Shown here one piece after another: positions 6,254 through 14,340 of a stretch of 33,207 bases of DNA. The notes under the pieces are model-generated. The model ran no database searches, had not been told where the DNA came from, and saw only the letters and a program-made list of their open reading frames with translations. Each line of letters begins with the position of its first letter. Positions within the stretch are counted from its first letter, which is position 1. Source of the stretch: a virus; IMG/VR virus record IMGVR_UViG_3300009155_000143, positions 1-33,207 of that record, one strand, 5' to 3'. A program made the position numbers and the translations under genes.

Positions 6254-7993
6254 ATGTCATACTCTTATAAAATATTAAAAGACCATCCAATTGGATTCTG
6301 GGAGCTAGATGATTCCACGACCACAGCAATAGACATTTCTGGATGCGGTAATAATGGAGTTTATACAGGAAGCCTTCCAAGCCAAACTAAGATAATGCCA
6401 ATGGTTTCTGGAGGCCAGTACTCAGCAAAAATTACTTCCATATCAAAAATAGAGTTTGCAATTATTAATGATTATTACGCACAAGCAGCAGGGGGAGGAT
6501 TTGGAACGCTAGACACAGCGGACAATGAATTTACGCTAGAGTGTTGGATTTTACCAAAAATATCTTCTACAAACCTTACTCCAATTTTTATAGATTCTTC
6601 TAATGATCTTGGAATTGCTTGGCAAAACAACAATATTATATTTGTTATTGGCACCGAGACTTTAGAGTACACAGTTCCAGAAACTAATAAGTCTATTTAT
6701 GTTGTATGCAAATATTCAGTAAATTCAGCATCAATATATTTAGACGGGAACTTGGCTATTAGCAAAACAATAACTGGCGTTCCCTTTGAAAATACACAGG
6801 TCTTACTAAAGTCTGGGCCTACACAAAATAGCGCAGACGAGTTTTTAATAGATAATCCAGCAGTGTATAGATACTCTTTATCAGAAAAACAAATTAAAGA
6901 TCATTACCTAAGTAATCAAAATACTTTACCAATACAGATTGCGTATCCAGACAATGGAGAAATTTTTAATATTTATGACAATGGAATGAGAACATCATTT
7001 ACTTATAATTATCCAAAAGATAAATCTTGGCAATATTTTTTAACAGAGGATCTTACGCTAGGCAGGTCAGAAGAATATATTCAATTATCTAAAACAGATT
7101 TATTAGAAACAAAAGAAGTTATTTTAAAAGATATTATATCTATGCCTTCTGGTATATCAATGGATTCTTCAAAAATTCAATGGGACGGTAGCTCTGGAAT
7201 TTCTGTTTATACAAGTCTAGACGGGGTGTCTTATGAACAATGCGAAAATGGGTATTCTATACCTCAATACAAATATTCAAATTTTAACCAACAAAGATTT
7301 TTTCATTTAAAAATAGTAGTTTCTTCAACAGACTCCTCTAGATATATTCCAAAACTTTATTCATTATCAGTAAATTTTTACTCTGAGCAAATAGCTTATT
7401 CTAAAAATGGAGCGTCTTATGTTTATAAAATAGATAACCTAGATTATAGCCTTGGCAAAGAGGCCTATCCAATATTATCAATGAATAAATTAAATGGAGT
7501 ATTGGTCCCAAATAATTCAGGGTTTAAGGTAGATCTTCCATATGATACAAATAGCATTGAGTTTTTTTATACTCCAAGCAGCATACTAAAAAGTTTATTA
7601 ATATCATCTACTGGTACGGAATTTAGCTGGGCGGATAGCGGGTCTATATCAAAAACTAATATATCTAAAATATACGTAAATGGTGAAGATAAAACAGCAC
7701 AATCAAATATATCCAATGTATTAAATTCAGGATATTTAAATCATATTGTAATTGTTTTTCAAGCACCTATCTCTGGAGATCTGGTCTTTAATTATAAAAG
7801 CACTGGGTCTAAGAAAGGCTCATATCAGCATATAACCCTATATAGGGATGCTTTAGATCAAAACAAGGCAAGAACTCATTACAATTTATATACTGGAAGA
7901 TCAGTATATACCTCTACCGCATCTGCCATGTCGGTGACAGAAGGATCTGCTAAAATATATAATAATGACTGGATTGTTATTCAAAATTCATAA
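6254..7993 (+). CDS. LamG/concanavalin A-like domain protein (putative virion protein)
   Basis: A 579-residue protein. Residues about 1-225 form a LamG-type jelly roll: it opens with HPIGFWELDDSTTTAIDISG and GNNGVYTG, then FTLECWILP, SIYLDGNLAISKTITG and DEFLIDNPAVYRYSLSEKQI, the usual landmarks of concanavalin A-like lectin domains in phage tails and surface proteins. The remaining 350 residues look beta-rich with no family I recognise; a second jelly roll near 400-560 is possible (ITLYRDALDQNKARTHY resembles a LamG ending). No signal peptide. There is no SD, only an extended -10 six bases upstream, so the mRNA is probably leaderless. It sits between cargo genes and the head module; a carbohydrate-binding head or tail decoration is likely but unproven. 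Confidence 0.8.
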   Translation: MSYSYKILKDHPIGFWELDDSTTTAIDISGCGNNGVYTGSLPSQTKIMPMVSGGQYSAKITSISKIEFAIINDYYAQAAGGGFGTLDTADNEFTLECWILPKISSTNLTPIFIDSSNDLGIAWQNNNIIFVIGTETLEYTVPETNKSIYVVCKYSVNSASIYLDGNLAISKTITGVPFENTQVLLKSGPTQNSADEFLIDNPAVYRYSLSEKQIKDHYLSNQNTLPIQIAYPDNGEIFNIYDNGMRTSFTYNYPKDKSWQYFLTEDLTLGRSEEYIQLSKTDLLETKEVILKDIISMPSGISMDSSKIQWDGSSGISVYTSLDGVSYEQCENGYSIPQYKYSNFNQQRFFHLKIVVSSTDSSRYIPKLYSLSVNFYSEQIAYSKNGASYVYKIDNLDYSLGKEAYPILSMNKLNGVLVPNNSGFKVDLPYDTNSIEFFYTPSSILKSLLISSTGTEFSWADSGSISKTNISKIYVNGEDKTAQSNISNVLNSGYLNHIVIVFQAPISGDLVFNYKSTGSKKGSYQHITLYRDALDQNKARTHYNLYTGRSVYTSTASAMSVTEGSAKIYNNDWIVIQNS

Positions 7994-7996
7994 AAC

Positions 7997-8024
7997 TGTC
8001 CACCATAGCGACAAAATGTGGACA
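7997..8024 (+). promoter_or_regulatory. Inverted repeat overlapping the -35 region of the 8057 gene
   Basis: TGTCCAC (7997-8003) and GTGGACA (8018-8024) are perfect 7-base complements separated by 14 bases. The right arm includes the -35-like TGGACA at 8019-8024. It could be a repressor or activator operator, or a weak hairpin ending the upstream transcript; no U-run follows, so an operator is preferred. Confidence 0.45.
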
Positions 8025-8047
8025 TTAATTAGAAAGAATGGTAAAAT
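8019..8047 (+). promoter_or_regulatory. Promoter for the head module (TGGACA-N17-TAAAAT)
   Basis: The -35 TGGACA (8019-8024) matches TTGACA at 5 of 6 positions. A 17-base spacer leads to TAAAAT at 8042-8047, preceded by TGG as an extended -10. The ATG at 8057 follows after 9 bases, leaving a leader of about 3 bases and no SD. Confidence 0.6.
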
Positions 8048-8056
8048 TAACACCTA

Positions 8057-8392
8057 ATGGACATTAAAAGAATTAATCAAAAAGTAATAGAGGAAACCAC
8101 ACTAGGAATTTATGTGTGGGAGATGCCAGACGGAAGATGGATTGGCGATGACGATGGAAACTTTTTATCAATAACAGCTAAAAAAGGTAACCGATCAAAG
8201 ATGGATTTGTTGGCGAGAGAAGTAAGATCATATGGAATACACGAAGGACAGCCTAAATTTTTATCAGGTAGACGTAAAGTTGACGACGAAGAGTTTCAGC
8301 ATCAAAAACAAAGACTAGAATGGGGACTAACACCAGATCCTCTTGACATAGGTGTTTACAAAGATTCATTAAAAAGCGGAGGCAAACAATAA
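8057..8392 (+). CDS. Small protein of unknown function next to portal
   Basis: A 111-residue soluble, charged protein. It begins with MDIKRINQKVIEETTLGIYVWEMP and continues with DGRWIGDDDGNFLSI, RSKMDLLAREVRSYGI and a C-terminal QRLEWGLTPDPLDIGVYKDS. Its place immediately before portal, with the portal ATG abutting its stop, suggests a packaging or head-associated role. I do not recognise a named family. There is no SD upstream; a promoter with TAAAAT lies 9 bases before the ATG, so the gene probably heads a leaderless transcript. Confidence 0.82.
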   Translation: MDIKRINQKVIEETTLGIYVWEMPDGRWIGDDDGNFLSITAKKGNRSKMDLLAREVRSYGIHEGQPKFLSGRRKVDDEEFQHQKQRLEWGLTPDPLDIGVYKDSLKSGGKQ

Positions 8393-9976
8393 ATGGAGTT
8401 TATGAACGAAGACCCCAGCGTCTCAGAAACTATTGACATATCAAACTCTGCAGACTGGATAAAGTTTAATAATAAAGAAGTTGTATTAAGTAATGATCCA
8501 TTTAGCATTGAAGGCGAAGAGTTAAAGAAAGTTAATGGACTAAGCCCAACATTTCGTAGAAAAATATCTAGAGAGTTTCAAAAACGTTTTATAGGACAAG
8601 AAGGAACTGGAACTCAGCAGAATCTATTGCAGCAAGCAGTTACTGGATACGCAATGTTTGACCTTGTTCAGCCAGTCTATAATTTAGAATATCTTTCAAA
8701 AATTTATGAGATATCACCTTACAACTATTCAGCAATTAATGCAAAAGTTGCTAACATTGTTGGACTCGGATACTCTTTTGTAGAAACAAAAAAAGCAAAT
8801 GATGCTTTAGATAATATTAATGATAAAAAACAATTAGAACGTGCTCGACGTAAATTAAATAAACTTCGTCAAGATTTAGATTATTGGCTAGAGGAAACAA
8901 ATGAAGAAGAAACATTTACAGAAACATTAGTAAAAGCTTATACAGATTTAGAGGCTACTGGCAATGGATACATTGAAATTGGAAGAACCGTGTCTGGCAA
9001 TATTGGGTACATCGGACATATACCATCCAAGACAATGCGGGTACGTAGACTTCGTGACGGATTTATACAACTTCTTTATGGCAAGGCAGTATACTTTAGA
9101 AACTTTGCAGATCAAGAAACTCCTAACCCAATTTCTGGAGCAGAAGATCGTCCAAATGAAGTTATTCATTTAAAGAAATATACGCCAATGAACAATTACT
9201 ACGGAATCCCAGATATAATTGCTGCACAAACTGCAATGGCAGGAAATGAATTTTCTGGAAAATATAACTTAGATTATTTTGAAAATAAAGCGGTTCCAAG
9301 GTATATAATTACAGTAAAAGGTGCAAAGCTTTCACCAGAATCCGAACGTAAACTACTAGAATTTTTCCAAGTTGGGCTAAAGGGTAAAAACCATAGATCA
9401 CTCTATGTCCCACTTCCAGCGGATACATCTGACTCTAAGGTTGAATTTAAAATGGAGCCTATTGAGGCAAACCCACAGGAGTCTTCATTTAATGTATACA
9501 GAAAAGCAAATAGAGATGAAATCCTTTTAGCACACAGAGTCCCAGTAAATAAAATTGGAGTTCCAGAAGGAGTCAGCCTAGCTTCAGCAAGAGATGCAGA
9601 TAAAATGTTTAAAGAACAAGTTTGTAGGCCAGCTCAAGATATTTTAGAAAAGAAAATAAATAGAATTATTTCTGAAAAAACAGATGCATTAATGCTTAAA
9701 TTTAATGAATTGACTTTAACGGACGAAGATACACAATCTAAAATTGATGAAAGATATTTAAGAATGCAGGTGATTACCCCCAATGAAGTTAGAATTAGAA
9801 AGGGTATGATACCGATGGACGGTGGAGATGAGGTTGTTGATTTGCAGGCACAAGCAGCCGAAATCAAGGCTCAGGCATTAAATACCAGAAATAGAACTCA
9901 GGAAAGATCGGCCAATTCACCAGATAGTTCTGGGGAAGCCAGAAATCCAAAAGGTGAGGGTAGAGTCACAGCTTAA
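8393..9976 (+). CDS. Portal protein
   Basis: A 527-residue portal of the HK97/PBSX type (Phage_portal family). It would form the dodecameric ring at the packaging vertex through which DNA enters and to which connectors attach. Signs: an N-terminal region ending in PVYNLEYLSKIYEISPYNYSAINAKVANIVGLGYSF, the clip/wing region ATGNGYIEIGRTVSGNIGYIGHIPSKTMRV, VIHLKKYTPMNNYYGIPDIIAA, YFENKAVPRYIITVKG, and the PVNKIGVPEGVSLASARDADKMFKEQVCRPAQ segment typical of this family. The C-terminal 30 residues are Ser/Pro/Gly-rich and likely disordered. GGAGG at 8378-8382 lies 10 bases before the ATG. A short terminator follows the stop. Confidence 0.93.
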   Translation: MEFMNEDPSVSETIDISNSADWIKFNNKEVVLSNDPFSIEGEELKKVNGLSPTFRRKISREFQKRFIGQEGTGTQQNLLQQAVTGYAMFDLVQPVYNLEYLSKIYEISPYNYSAINAKVANIVGLGYSFVETKKANDALDNINDKKQLERARRKLNKLRQDLDYWLEETNEEETFTETLVKAYTDLEATGNGYIEIGRTVSGNIGYIGHIPSKTMRVRRLRDGFIQLLYGKAVYFRNFADQETPNPISGAEDRPNEVIHLKKYTPMNNYYGIPDIIAAQTAMAGNEFSGKYNLDYFENKAVPRYIITVKGAKLSPESERKLLEFFQVGLKGKNHRSLYVPLPADTSDSKVEFKMEPIEANPQESSFNVYRKANRDEILLAHRVPVNKIGVPEGVSLASARDADKMFKEQVCRPAQDILEKKINRIISEKTDALMLKFNELTLTDEDTQSKIDERYLRMQVITPNEVRIRKGMIPMDGGDEVVDLQAQAAEIKAQALNTRNRTQERSANSPDSSGEARNPKGEGRVTA

Positions 9977-9981
9977 TTATT

Positions 9982-10004
9982 AGGCAACCATTATTTGCCT
10001 TTTT
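9982..10004 (+). terminator. Short intrinsic terminator after portal
   Basis: AGGCAA (9982-9987) pairs with TTGCCT (9995-10000) over a 7-base loop, followed by a T-run (10000-10004). The 6-bp stem is weak, so partial readthrough is likely. The right arm TTGCCT also serves as a possible -35 for the next promoter. Confidence 0.55.
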
Positions 10005-10023
10005 AAATATACAAAGATAAAAT
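9995..10023 (+). promoter_or_regulatory. Promoter for protease-scaffold gene (TTGCCT-N17-TAAAAT)
   Basis: TTGCCT (9995-10000), a 17-base spacer and TAAAAT (10018-10023) are followed after 7 bases by the ATG at 10031. The leader would be about one base, with no SD, so a leaderless mRNA is expected. The -35 lies within the stem of the preceding terminator. Confidence 0.55.
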
Positions 10024-10030
10024 TGAGCAT

Positions 10031-11341
10031 ATGAATATTGAAAAATCTTATTGGTCCAGCAATGGCGATAATATCAGCCTATCAGTTCCATTCACAAAAG
10101 TAAACCGTGAAAAGAGAACTGTATCTGGTTTTGCCACACTAGACAACCTAGATCAAACAAATGACGTTGTAACCGCAGAAGCAAGTCTAAAAGCATTTGA
10201 AGGTTTCCGTGGAAACATTAGAGAAATGCACGGGTCAAACGCAGTTGGTAAAATGGTTTCATTTAAGCCAGAAACATACTTTGATGCAAAAAGCGGAGAA
10301 TTTTATAACGGAGTTTATGTAGATGCATACATTTCTAAAGGTGCACAAGATACATGGGAAAAGGTTTTAGACGGTACTCTTTCAGGATTTTCAATTGGTG
10401 GAAAAATTATTGAGTCTGATAACGAGGTTAATAAATCTACAGGTCAATCAGTTCGTTTTATTAAAAACTATTCTTTACTAGAGCTATCAGTCGTAGATTC
10501 TCCAGCAAATGAACTATGTAACATTATCTCAATTTCCAAAATGAATGGTCAATTAATTTTTAAAGGAATTGCAACAGAAGTTTCAACAGAAAATATTTTT
10601 TATTGTGAAGAAAGCGATTCTGTTTTTATGTCAAAAGAAAAAGAATTTAATTCTCCAATAACTGGTAAGCCAGCAAGTTTAATTGGCTGGGTAGAAAGTA
10701 ACGATGTAAACAAAGCTAAAGAAATAGAAAAGATTCTTGCTTCATTTAAGAAGTCAAGATTAACGTTGCCTGAAACACAAACAATAGCAAAACAGGCAAA
10801 CGCACAAGGAGGTAATGAAGTGTCAGAAAACACAGAAACAGTAGCAGTTGAAGAAACTGCTCCAGTAGAAGTTTCAGCACCTGCACAAGATGCAGTAGTT
10901 GAAAAAGCTGTTACAGAAGACGTAGTAGCAGATACTTCTGCCGAAACCGTTGAAAAAGCAGCAGACGTCTCAGAGGTCGTTGTTGATGAACCTGATTTTG
11001 CAAAAATGTTAGGTGATTTAAAAGGCTTTTTCTCAGATACTCTAAGCAAGGCTTCAGAAGCTAATGCTGCACAGGTAACAACTATTAAAGAAACAGTTGA
11101 AGCTTTCAGCAAGAGCGTTGAGACTCAAATCTCAGAGTTGGCAGATAAACACACAGAACTCAGCAAAACAGTTGAGAACATCAAGAGCACGATTGATAAT
11201 GTAGAAAAGCGTGTCGACGCAGTAGAATCAGAGACTGCAATTAAGAAGTCCTCAGACCTTGGCGGGTCTCAGGAAGTAGTAATACAAAAATCAAAATGGA
11301 ACGGTTCTTTCCTCGGTTCCGTAAACGAACTATTTAAATAA
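10031..11341 (+). CDS. Prohead protease fused to scaffold (XkdF-like)
   Basis: A 436-residue fusion. Residues about 15-165 form a phage maturation serine protease of the XkdF/U35 type: GFATLDNLDQTNDVV, catalytic His H67 in GNIREMHGSNAVGKM, the nucleophile in LSGFSIGGKI (S121, alternatively S118), and the acidic position in LLELSVVDSPANELC. A linker (about 165-260) leads to a low-complexity Glu/Val/Ala region and a coiled-coil scaffold (about 320-410), ending in NGSFLGSVNELFK. In assembly the scaffold directs capsid shell growth and is then cut by the protease. An SD and in-frame GTG at 10806-10822 could yield scaffold alone. The gene follows portal and precedes capsid, as expected. It probably starts on a leaderless mRNA. 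Confidence 0.9.
   Translation: MNIEKSYWSSNGDNISLSVPFTKVNREKRTVSGFATLDNLDQTNDVVTAEASLKAFEGFRGNIREMHGSNAVGKMVSFKPETYFDAKSGEFYNGVYVDAYISKGAQDTWEKVLDGTLSGFSIGGKIIESDNEVNKSTGQSVRFIKNYSLLELSVVDSPANELCNIISISKMNGQLIFKGIATEVSTENIFYCEESDSVFMSKEKEFNSPITGKPASLIGWVESNDVNKAKEIEKILASFKKSRLTLPETQTIAKQANAQGGNEVSENTETVAVEETAPVEVSAPAQDAVVEKAVTEDVVADTSAETVEKAADVSEVVVDEPDFAKMLGDLKGFFSDTLSKASEANAAQVTTIKETVEAFSKSVETQISELADKHTELSKTVENIKSTIDNVEKRVDAVESETAIKKSSDLGGSQEVVIQKSKWNGSFLGSVNELFK
10806..10822 (+). promoter_or_regulatory. Internal SD and in-frame GTG start for free scaffold
   Basis: A perfect AAGGAGG (10806-10812) lies 7 bases before GTG at 10820-10822, which is in frame with the protease gene (codon 264). 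This is the strongest SD in the head module and sits exactly at the protease-scaffold boundary. The main gene start has no SD. Confidence 0.65.
10820..11341 (+). CDS. Putative nested scaffold protein from an internal start
   Basis: A predicted 173-residue product sharing the last part of the protease-scaffold frame. It would begin (V/M)SENTETVAVEETAP and contain the acidic Ala/Val/Glu-rich segment and the coiled coil, with no protease domain. Phage lambda makes its scaffold Nu3 from an in-frame start inside its protease gene C, so the arrangement has precedent. Evidence here is the perfect AAGGAGG at ideal spacing and its location at the domain boundary. Unconfirmed: the SD also encodes Gln-Gly-Gly and could be chance. 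Confidence 0.55.
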   Translation: MSENTETVAVEETAPVEVSAPAQDAVVEKAVTEDVVADTSAETVEKAADVSEVVVDEPDFAKMLGDLKGFFSDTLSKASEANAAQVTTIKETVEAFSKSVETQISELADKHTELSKTVENIKSTIDNVEKRVDAVESETAIKKSSDLGGSQEVVIQKSKWNGSFLGSVNELFK

Positions 11342-11359
11342 AGGGTAGGTGAAATAAAT

Positions 11360-12412
11360 ATGAGCAATGAATTATTAGAAAAAGCAATAGCTGCTGATAC
11401 AACAGCAACTGGAACATTTGCTTCAACAACTGGAGGAACTGGAATTCACACAGGGTCAGAAAATGGCAATGGTGGATTACTTAATCCAGAACAATCAGCT
11501 CGATTTCTAGACTACATGTTCGATGCAACCGTAATTGGTAAAGTCGCACGTACCGTTAGAATGAAATCTGATACAACTGAAATTGATCGCATGGGCGTAG
11601 GCGAAAAGCTTATGAAGCTTGCGACAGAAGGAGATAACGCAAACAGCGGTAACGCTGCTGTGACATTCTCAAAAATTTCTTTGACAACAAAGAAGTTACG
11701 TCTAGATTGGGAACTTTCAACTGAGTCTCTAGAAGACAATATTGAAGGTGCAGATCTAGAAGATCATATTGCACGTCTGATGGCAACACAGGCTGGTAAC
11801 GATATTGAAGATTTGGTTCTTAACGGAAACACATCTCTAACAGGTGATCAACTTTACAAAGCATTTGACGGAACCGTTAAGATTGCAAAAGCAGACGGTC
11901 ACGTAGTAGATGCTGGTGGAGCCGCAATTACTCGTGCTGTATTTAACAGCGCATTAAAGGCACTTCCACGTAAGTACAAGCAACGTCGTACAGACCTTCG
12001 CTTCTTGTCAGGTTCAAACCTGATCCAGGATTACTTATATGCAACTTCACAAAATATCCAAAACGTTAACCCACAAGATATTGCTTCTGGCATTATCCGT
12101 GGCGAGGTAGCACCTGTATCTGGCCCAGCTGGATACGTAGCTCCATACGCATTTGGTATTCCAATCGTTGAAGTTCCATTACTAAGCGAGACACAAACTG
12201 GCTCATACTCAGGAGCAACAGGATCACACGGTGACGTCCACTTGACATTCCCAAATAACGTAGTTATTGGTATCAAGCGTGATGTAACTGTATACCGATT
12301 CTTCTGGCCAAAGAAGGACTCAATCGAGTACACAATGTATACTCGTGTTGGTGTTGCAATTGAGCAAGCAGATGCTTGGGTAGTAGTAAAGAACGTTAAG
12401 ATTGCTTCCTAA
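11360..12412 (+). CDS. Major capsid protein (HK97 fold)
   Basis: A 350-residue capsid subunit. SD AGGTGA (11347-11352) lies 7 bases before the ATG. Landmarks are GGLLNPEQSARFLDYMFDATVIGKVARTVRM at the N-arm, a long spine-helix region with WELSTESLEDNIEGADLEDHIARL and AGNDIEDLVLNG, then FGIPIVEVPLL and NNVVIGIKRDVTVYRFFWP towards the C-terminus, as in HK97-type capsids. There is no long cleavable delta domain, which fits a separate scaffold fused to the protease upstream. Codon use marks it as highly expressed: 14 of 15 arginines are CGN (10 CGT), while cargo genes use AGA/AGG. A strong terminator follows. These features, and the position after the protease, make the assignment firm. Confidence 0.9.
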   Translation: MSNELLEKAIAADTTATGTFASTTGGTGIHTGSENGNGGLLNPEQSARFLDYMFDATVIGKVARTVRMKSDTTEIDRMGVGEKLMKLATEGDNANSGNAAVTFSKISLTTKKLRLDWELSTESLEDNIEGADLEDHIARLMATQAGNDIEDLVLNGNTSLTGDQLYKAFDGTVKIAKADGHVVDAGGAAITRAVFNSALKALPRKYKQRRTDLRFLSGSNLIQDYLYATSQNIQNVNPQDIASGIIRGEVAPVSGPAGYVAPYAFGIPIVEVPLLSETQTGSYSGATGSHGDVHLTFPNNVVIGIKRDVTVYRFFWPKKDSIEYTMYTRVGVAIEQADAWVVVKNVKIAS

Positions 12413-12430
12413 TTAGGAATTAATCTAAAT

Positions 12431-12465
12431 AGAGGCCCCCAATTAATTTTGGGGGCTTCTCATTT
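12431..12465 (+). terminator. Strong intrinsic terminator after major capsid
   Basis: Positions 12431-12442 pair with 12449-12460 (12 bp with one G-U, core GCCCCCAA/TTGGGGGC) over a TTAATT loop, followed by CATTTT. The stem sequence closely resembles the one after the major tail gene. Confidence 0.88.
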
Positions 12466-12476
12466 TAATTTAGTAA

Positions 12477-12485
12477 TGCTATAAT
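12477..12485 (+). promoter_or_regulatory. Extended -10 promoter downstream of the capsid terminator
   Basis: TGCTATAAT (TATAAT at 12480-12485). A weak -35, TTCTCA (12457-12462), is 17 bases upstream and lies partly in the terminator arm. Transcription would start near 12492, giving a 20-base leader with AAGGAG (12501-12506) before the ATG at 12512. Confidence 0.6.
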
Positions 12486-12511
12486 TAAATAACCTAGACT
12501 AAGGAGAATAT

Positions 12512-12907
12512 ATGTCATTTGAGACATTAAAATTAGCTGAACTTAAAAAGGTTGCCGAAGACTTCGGAGTAGACTTAGAAAACTTAAAAAGCAAAACAGA
12601 CATAATTGCTGGACTATCAGAAGAAGGTGTAACTTGGGCGGTATACTCAAAAACACTTAAAGATATAGATGATGCAAAAGAAGAGATTGAAGTTTTACCA
12701 AGATTTGATGTAAAGAAAAAACAAAATAAAGACGAAGTTCTTGTAAGAATGGATAGATCTAACCATAGGTACGATACAATGGGATACACGTTTACAAAAG
12801 ATCATCCTTTTGCAGCAATGTCAGAAGAGGCAGCTCAAGAAATTTTTGATAAGGAGGAGGGTTTTAGATTAGCCACACCAAAGGAAGCACAAGACTTCTA
12901 CAACTAA
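12512..12907 (+). CDS. Small head/connector-region protein with SAP/HeH-like N-terminus
   Basis: A 131-residue protein with AAGGAG 5 bases before the ATG. The N-terminus TLKLAELKKVAEDFGVDLEN followed by LKSKTDIIAGL has the helix-extended-helix pattern of SAP or Rho-N-like modules (LKVAELKxxAxxxGV...KxxLI), which often bind nucleic acid and are common in small phage head genes. The C-terminal half, with VLVRMDRSNHRYDTMGYTFTKDHPFAAMSEEAAQEIFDKEEGFR broken into two short strands and helices, resembles no family I can name. Its place between capsid and the gp6-like connector suggests a head-completion role. Confidence 0.8.
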   Translation: MSFETLKLAELKKVAEDFGVDLENLKSKTDIIAGLSEEGVTWAVYSKTLKDIDDAKEEIEVLPRFDVKKKQNKDEVLVRMDRSNHRYDTMGYTFTKDHPFAAMSEEAAQEIFDKEEGFRLATPKEAQDFYN

Positions 12908-12921
12908 TTTAAACCTTTAAT

Positions 12922-13908
12922 ATGGCAGAAGTATACATAAATAGTAATTCACCAACAGCAACAAAAATAATTTTTGGTGGCGAAATCATAAATGCAGACA
13001 GTGATTACGTCATGGCTACAGTTTATGATATTACAGAAGATCCTGCCGTATCACCAGCAGTAAATCCAGCAACCCCAGTTCTTTCTATTCAGGCAACAAA
13101 AATAGAAACTGATAATGGTTCATATAAAATAAATATTCCATATAATTTAACTAATAGAATAAAAAAGTTTAAGGTTAATTGGGCATATCAAATAAATAGT
13201 CAATCTCAAAGCCATGCAACGTATGTTGATGTGGTACAGCCATATTGCAATCTAGCAGAAGCGATTGAGGATATGGGTTTTGGAACTGATTCATCTGATC
13301 CTAACTATAAAACATATCACGAACTGGTAATGGCAGAAAAGTATGCACGAAAAGTAATAGAAAACCATACGGGCCAAAAGTTTTGTCTATACGATGATGT
13401 TCAAATTGCCTACGGTTCGGGCTCAGACATCCTCCCATTACCTTTTAAATTAAACACATTACATAAACTATATTCAAATGATATCTTACTAGTAGATACT
13501 ATTAATCAAATAAATAATTGGAATTATTCAACTCAAGTAACAGAATCTGGTTTTGGAATAAGAATTAACAGAGCAGAAATGCTGGACAATACAGTCTACA
13601 CAGCAAACGGAATGGTTCCTCCATCCATCAACGATTATGGTTACGGAGTCTTTATTAAAGACTACAGATATCGTGTGCAAGGAAGATATGGATGGGACAA
13701 CGTACCAGATGATATTGAAATAGCATGTATAGAATTAATGAAAGATTATTTTTCTAAAGACTCTATTTGGAGAGCAAAATACGTAAACAATGTTCAGTCA
13801 TTTGATTGGAAGTTTGAGTACAATGCAGAGGCATATCGTGGAACAGGAAATGTATACGTAGACCAAATACTTCTTCCATATGTATTAACTCAATTAATGG
13901 TAATTTGA
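12922..13908 (+). CDS. Head-tail connector (gp6-like) with N-terminal Ig-like domain
   Basis: A 328-residue protein. Residues 1-105 look like an all-beta Ig-type domain (ATKIIFGGEIINADSDYVMATVYDI ending in ATYVDVVQPYC, quoted in parts). From about 110, AEAIEDMGFG, YHELVMAEKYARKVIENHTGQKF, then YGWDNVPDDIEIACIELMKDYF and a C-terminal VDQILLPYVLTQLMVI, match the layout of HK97 gp6/SPP1 gp15-type adaptors that dock under the portal. No SD is seen before the ATG; a TAATTT at 12905-12910 is a poor -10 candidate. The stop overlaps the next ATG (TGATG). Confidence 0.82.
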   Translation: MAEVYINSNSPTATKIIFGGEIINADSDYVMATVYDITEDPAVSPAVNPATPVLSIQATKIETDNGSYKINIPYNLTNRIKKFKVNWAYQINSQSQSHATYVDVVQPYCNLAEAIEDMGFGTDSSDPNYKTYHELVMAEKYARKVIENHTGQKFCLYDDVQIAYGSGSDILPLPFKLNTLHKLYSNDILLVDTINQINNWNYSTQVTESGFGIRINRAEMLDNTVYTANGMVPPSINDYGYGVFIKDYRYRVQGRYGWDNVPDDIEIACIELMKDYFSKDSIWRAKYVNNVQSFDWKFEYNAEAYRGTGNVYVDQILLPYVLTQLMVI

Positions 13909-14336
13909 TGTTTCGAGTAGTAGATGCTTCGTTTTCTATGCTTATGGATGTCTACAAGCAATCGGACTCTCAAGACGTATCTACTGGGGCAATCAAAAAA
14001 GAGTGGAGCTATATAAAAACAGTTTCTTGTTATGCAAAAGGCGTTATTAGTAACACAGCCACAGCACGAAGTGGTGACAGGCAAGTTCTTGGAACTAAAT
14101 ACGAAAACGTTCAAGTTATAGAAGTTAGAACAAACTCAAAGCTATCAATTAGAGAAAAAATAACAAATATTAGAACAGGGAATGGCGAAAATATTTGGAC
14201 AGAATTAGATTACCCTAATGATACCCCAACCGTATTTGAAGTAGTCGGAGTAACCCCAATGACAGATCCATTTGGAGATGTACTTGCTTGGAGTGCCGTA
14301 CTAAAAAGATCGGAGAACCAGCAAATTGGAATCTAA
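13908..14336 (+). CDS. Head closure/neck protein, putative
   Basis: A 142-residue protein whose ATG at 13908 overlaps the upstream stop (TGATG). It is predicted all-beta: MFRVVDASFSMLMDVYKQSD, then EWSYIKTVSCYAKGV, GTKYENVQVIEVRTNSKL, and TVFEVVGVTPMTDPFGDVLAWSAVLKRS. The pattern of an early GxIxKEW-YI strand and a late FEVVGVTPxxDPxG segment, with size and position between gp6-like and tail-completion genes, fits the head-closure (SPP1 gp16/HK97 gp7-like) slot. Assignment rests mainly on gene order and size. Confidence 0.7.
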   Translation: MFRVVDASFSMLMDVYKQSDSQDVSTGAIKKEWSYIKTVSCYAKGVISNTATARSGDRQVLGTKYENVQVIEVRTNSKLSIREKITNIRTGNGENIWTELDYPNDTPTVFEVVGVTPMTDPFGDVLAWSAVLKRSENQQIGI

Positions 14337-14340
14337 CGTA

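Noticed and set aside
8964-9173. Short plus-strand frame of 69 codons inside portal
   Set aside because: Out of frame with the well-supported portal gene, no SD, and no recognisable protein features.
10600-11112. A 170-codon open frame on the minus strand inside the protease-scaffold gene
   Set aside because: It is Ser/Thr/Ala-rich and mirrors the low-complexity Glu/Val/Ala coding region of the plus strand; there is no start signal and no other minus-strand gene in the window.
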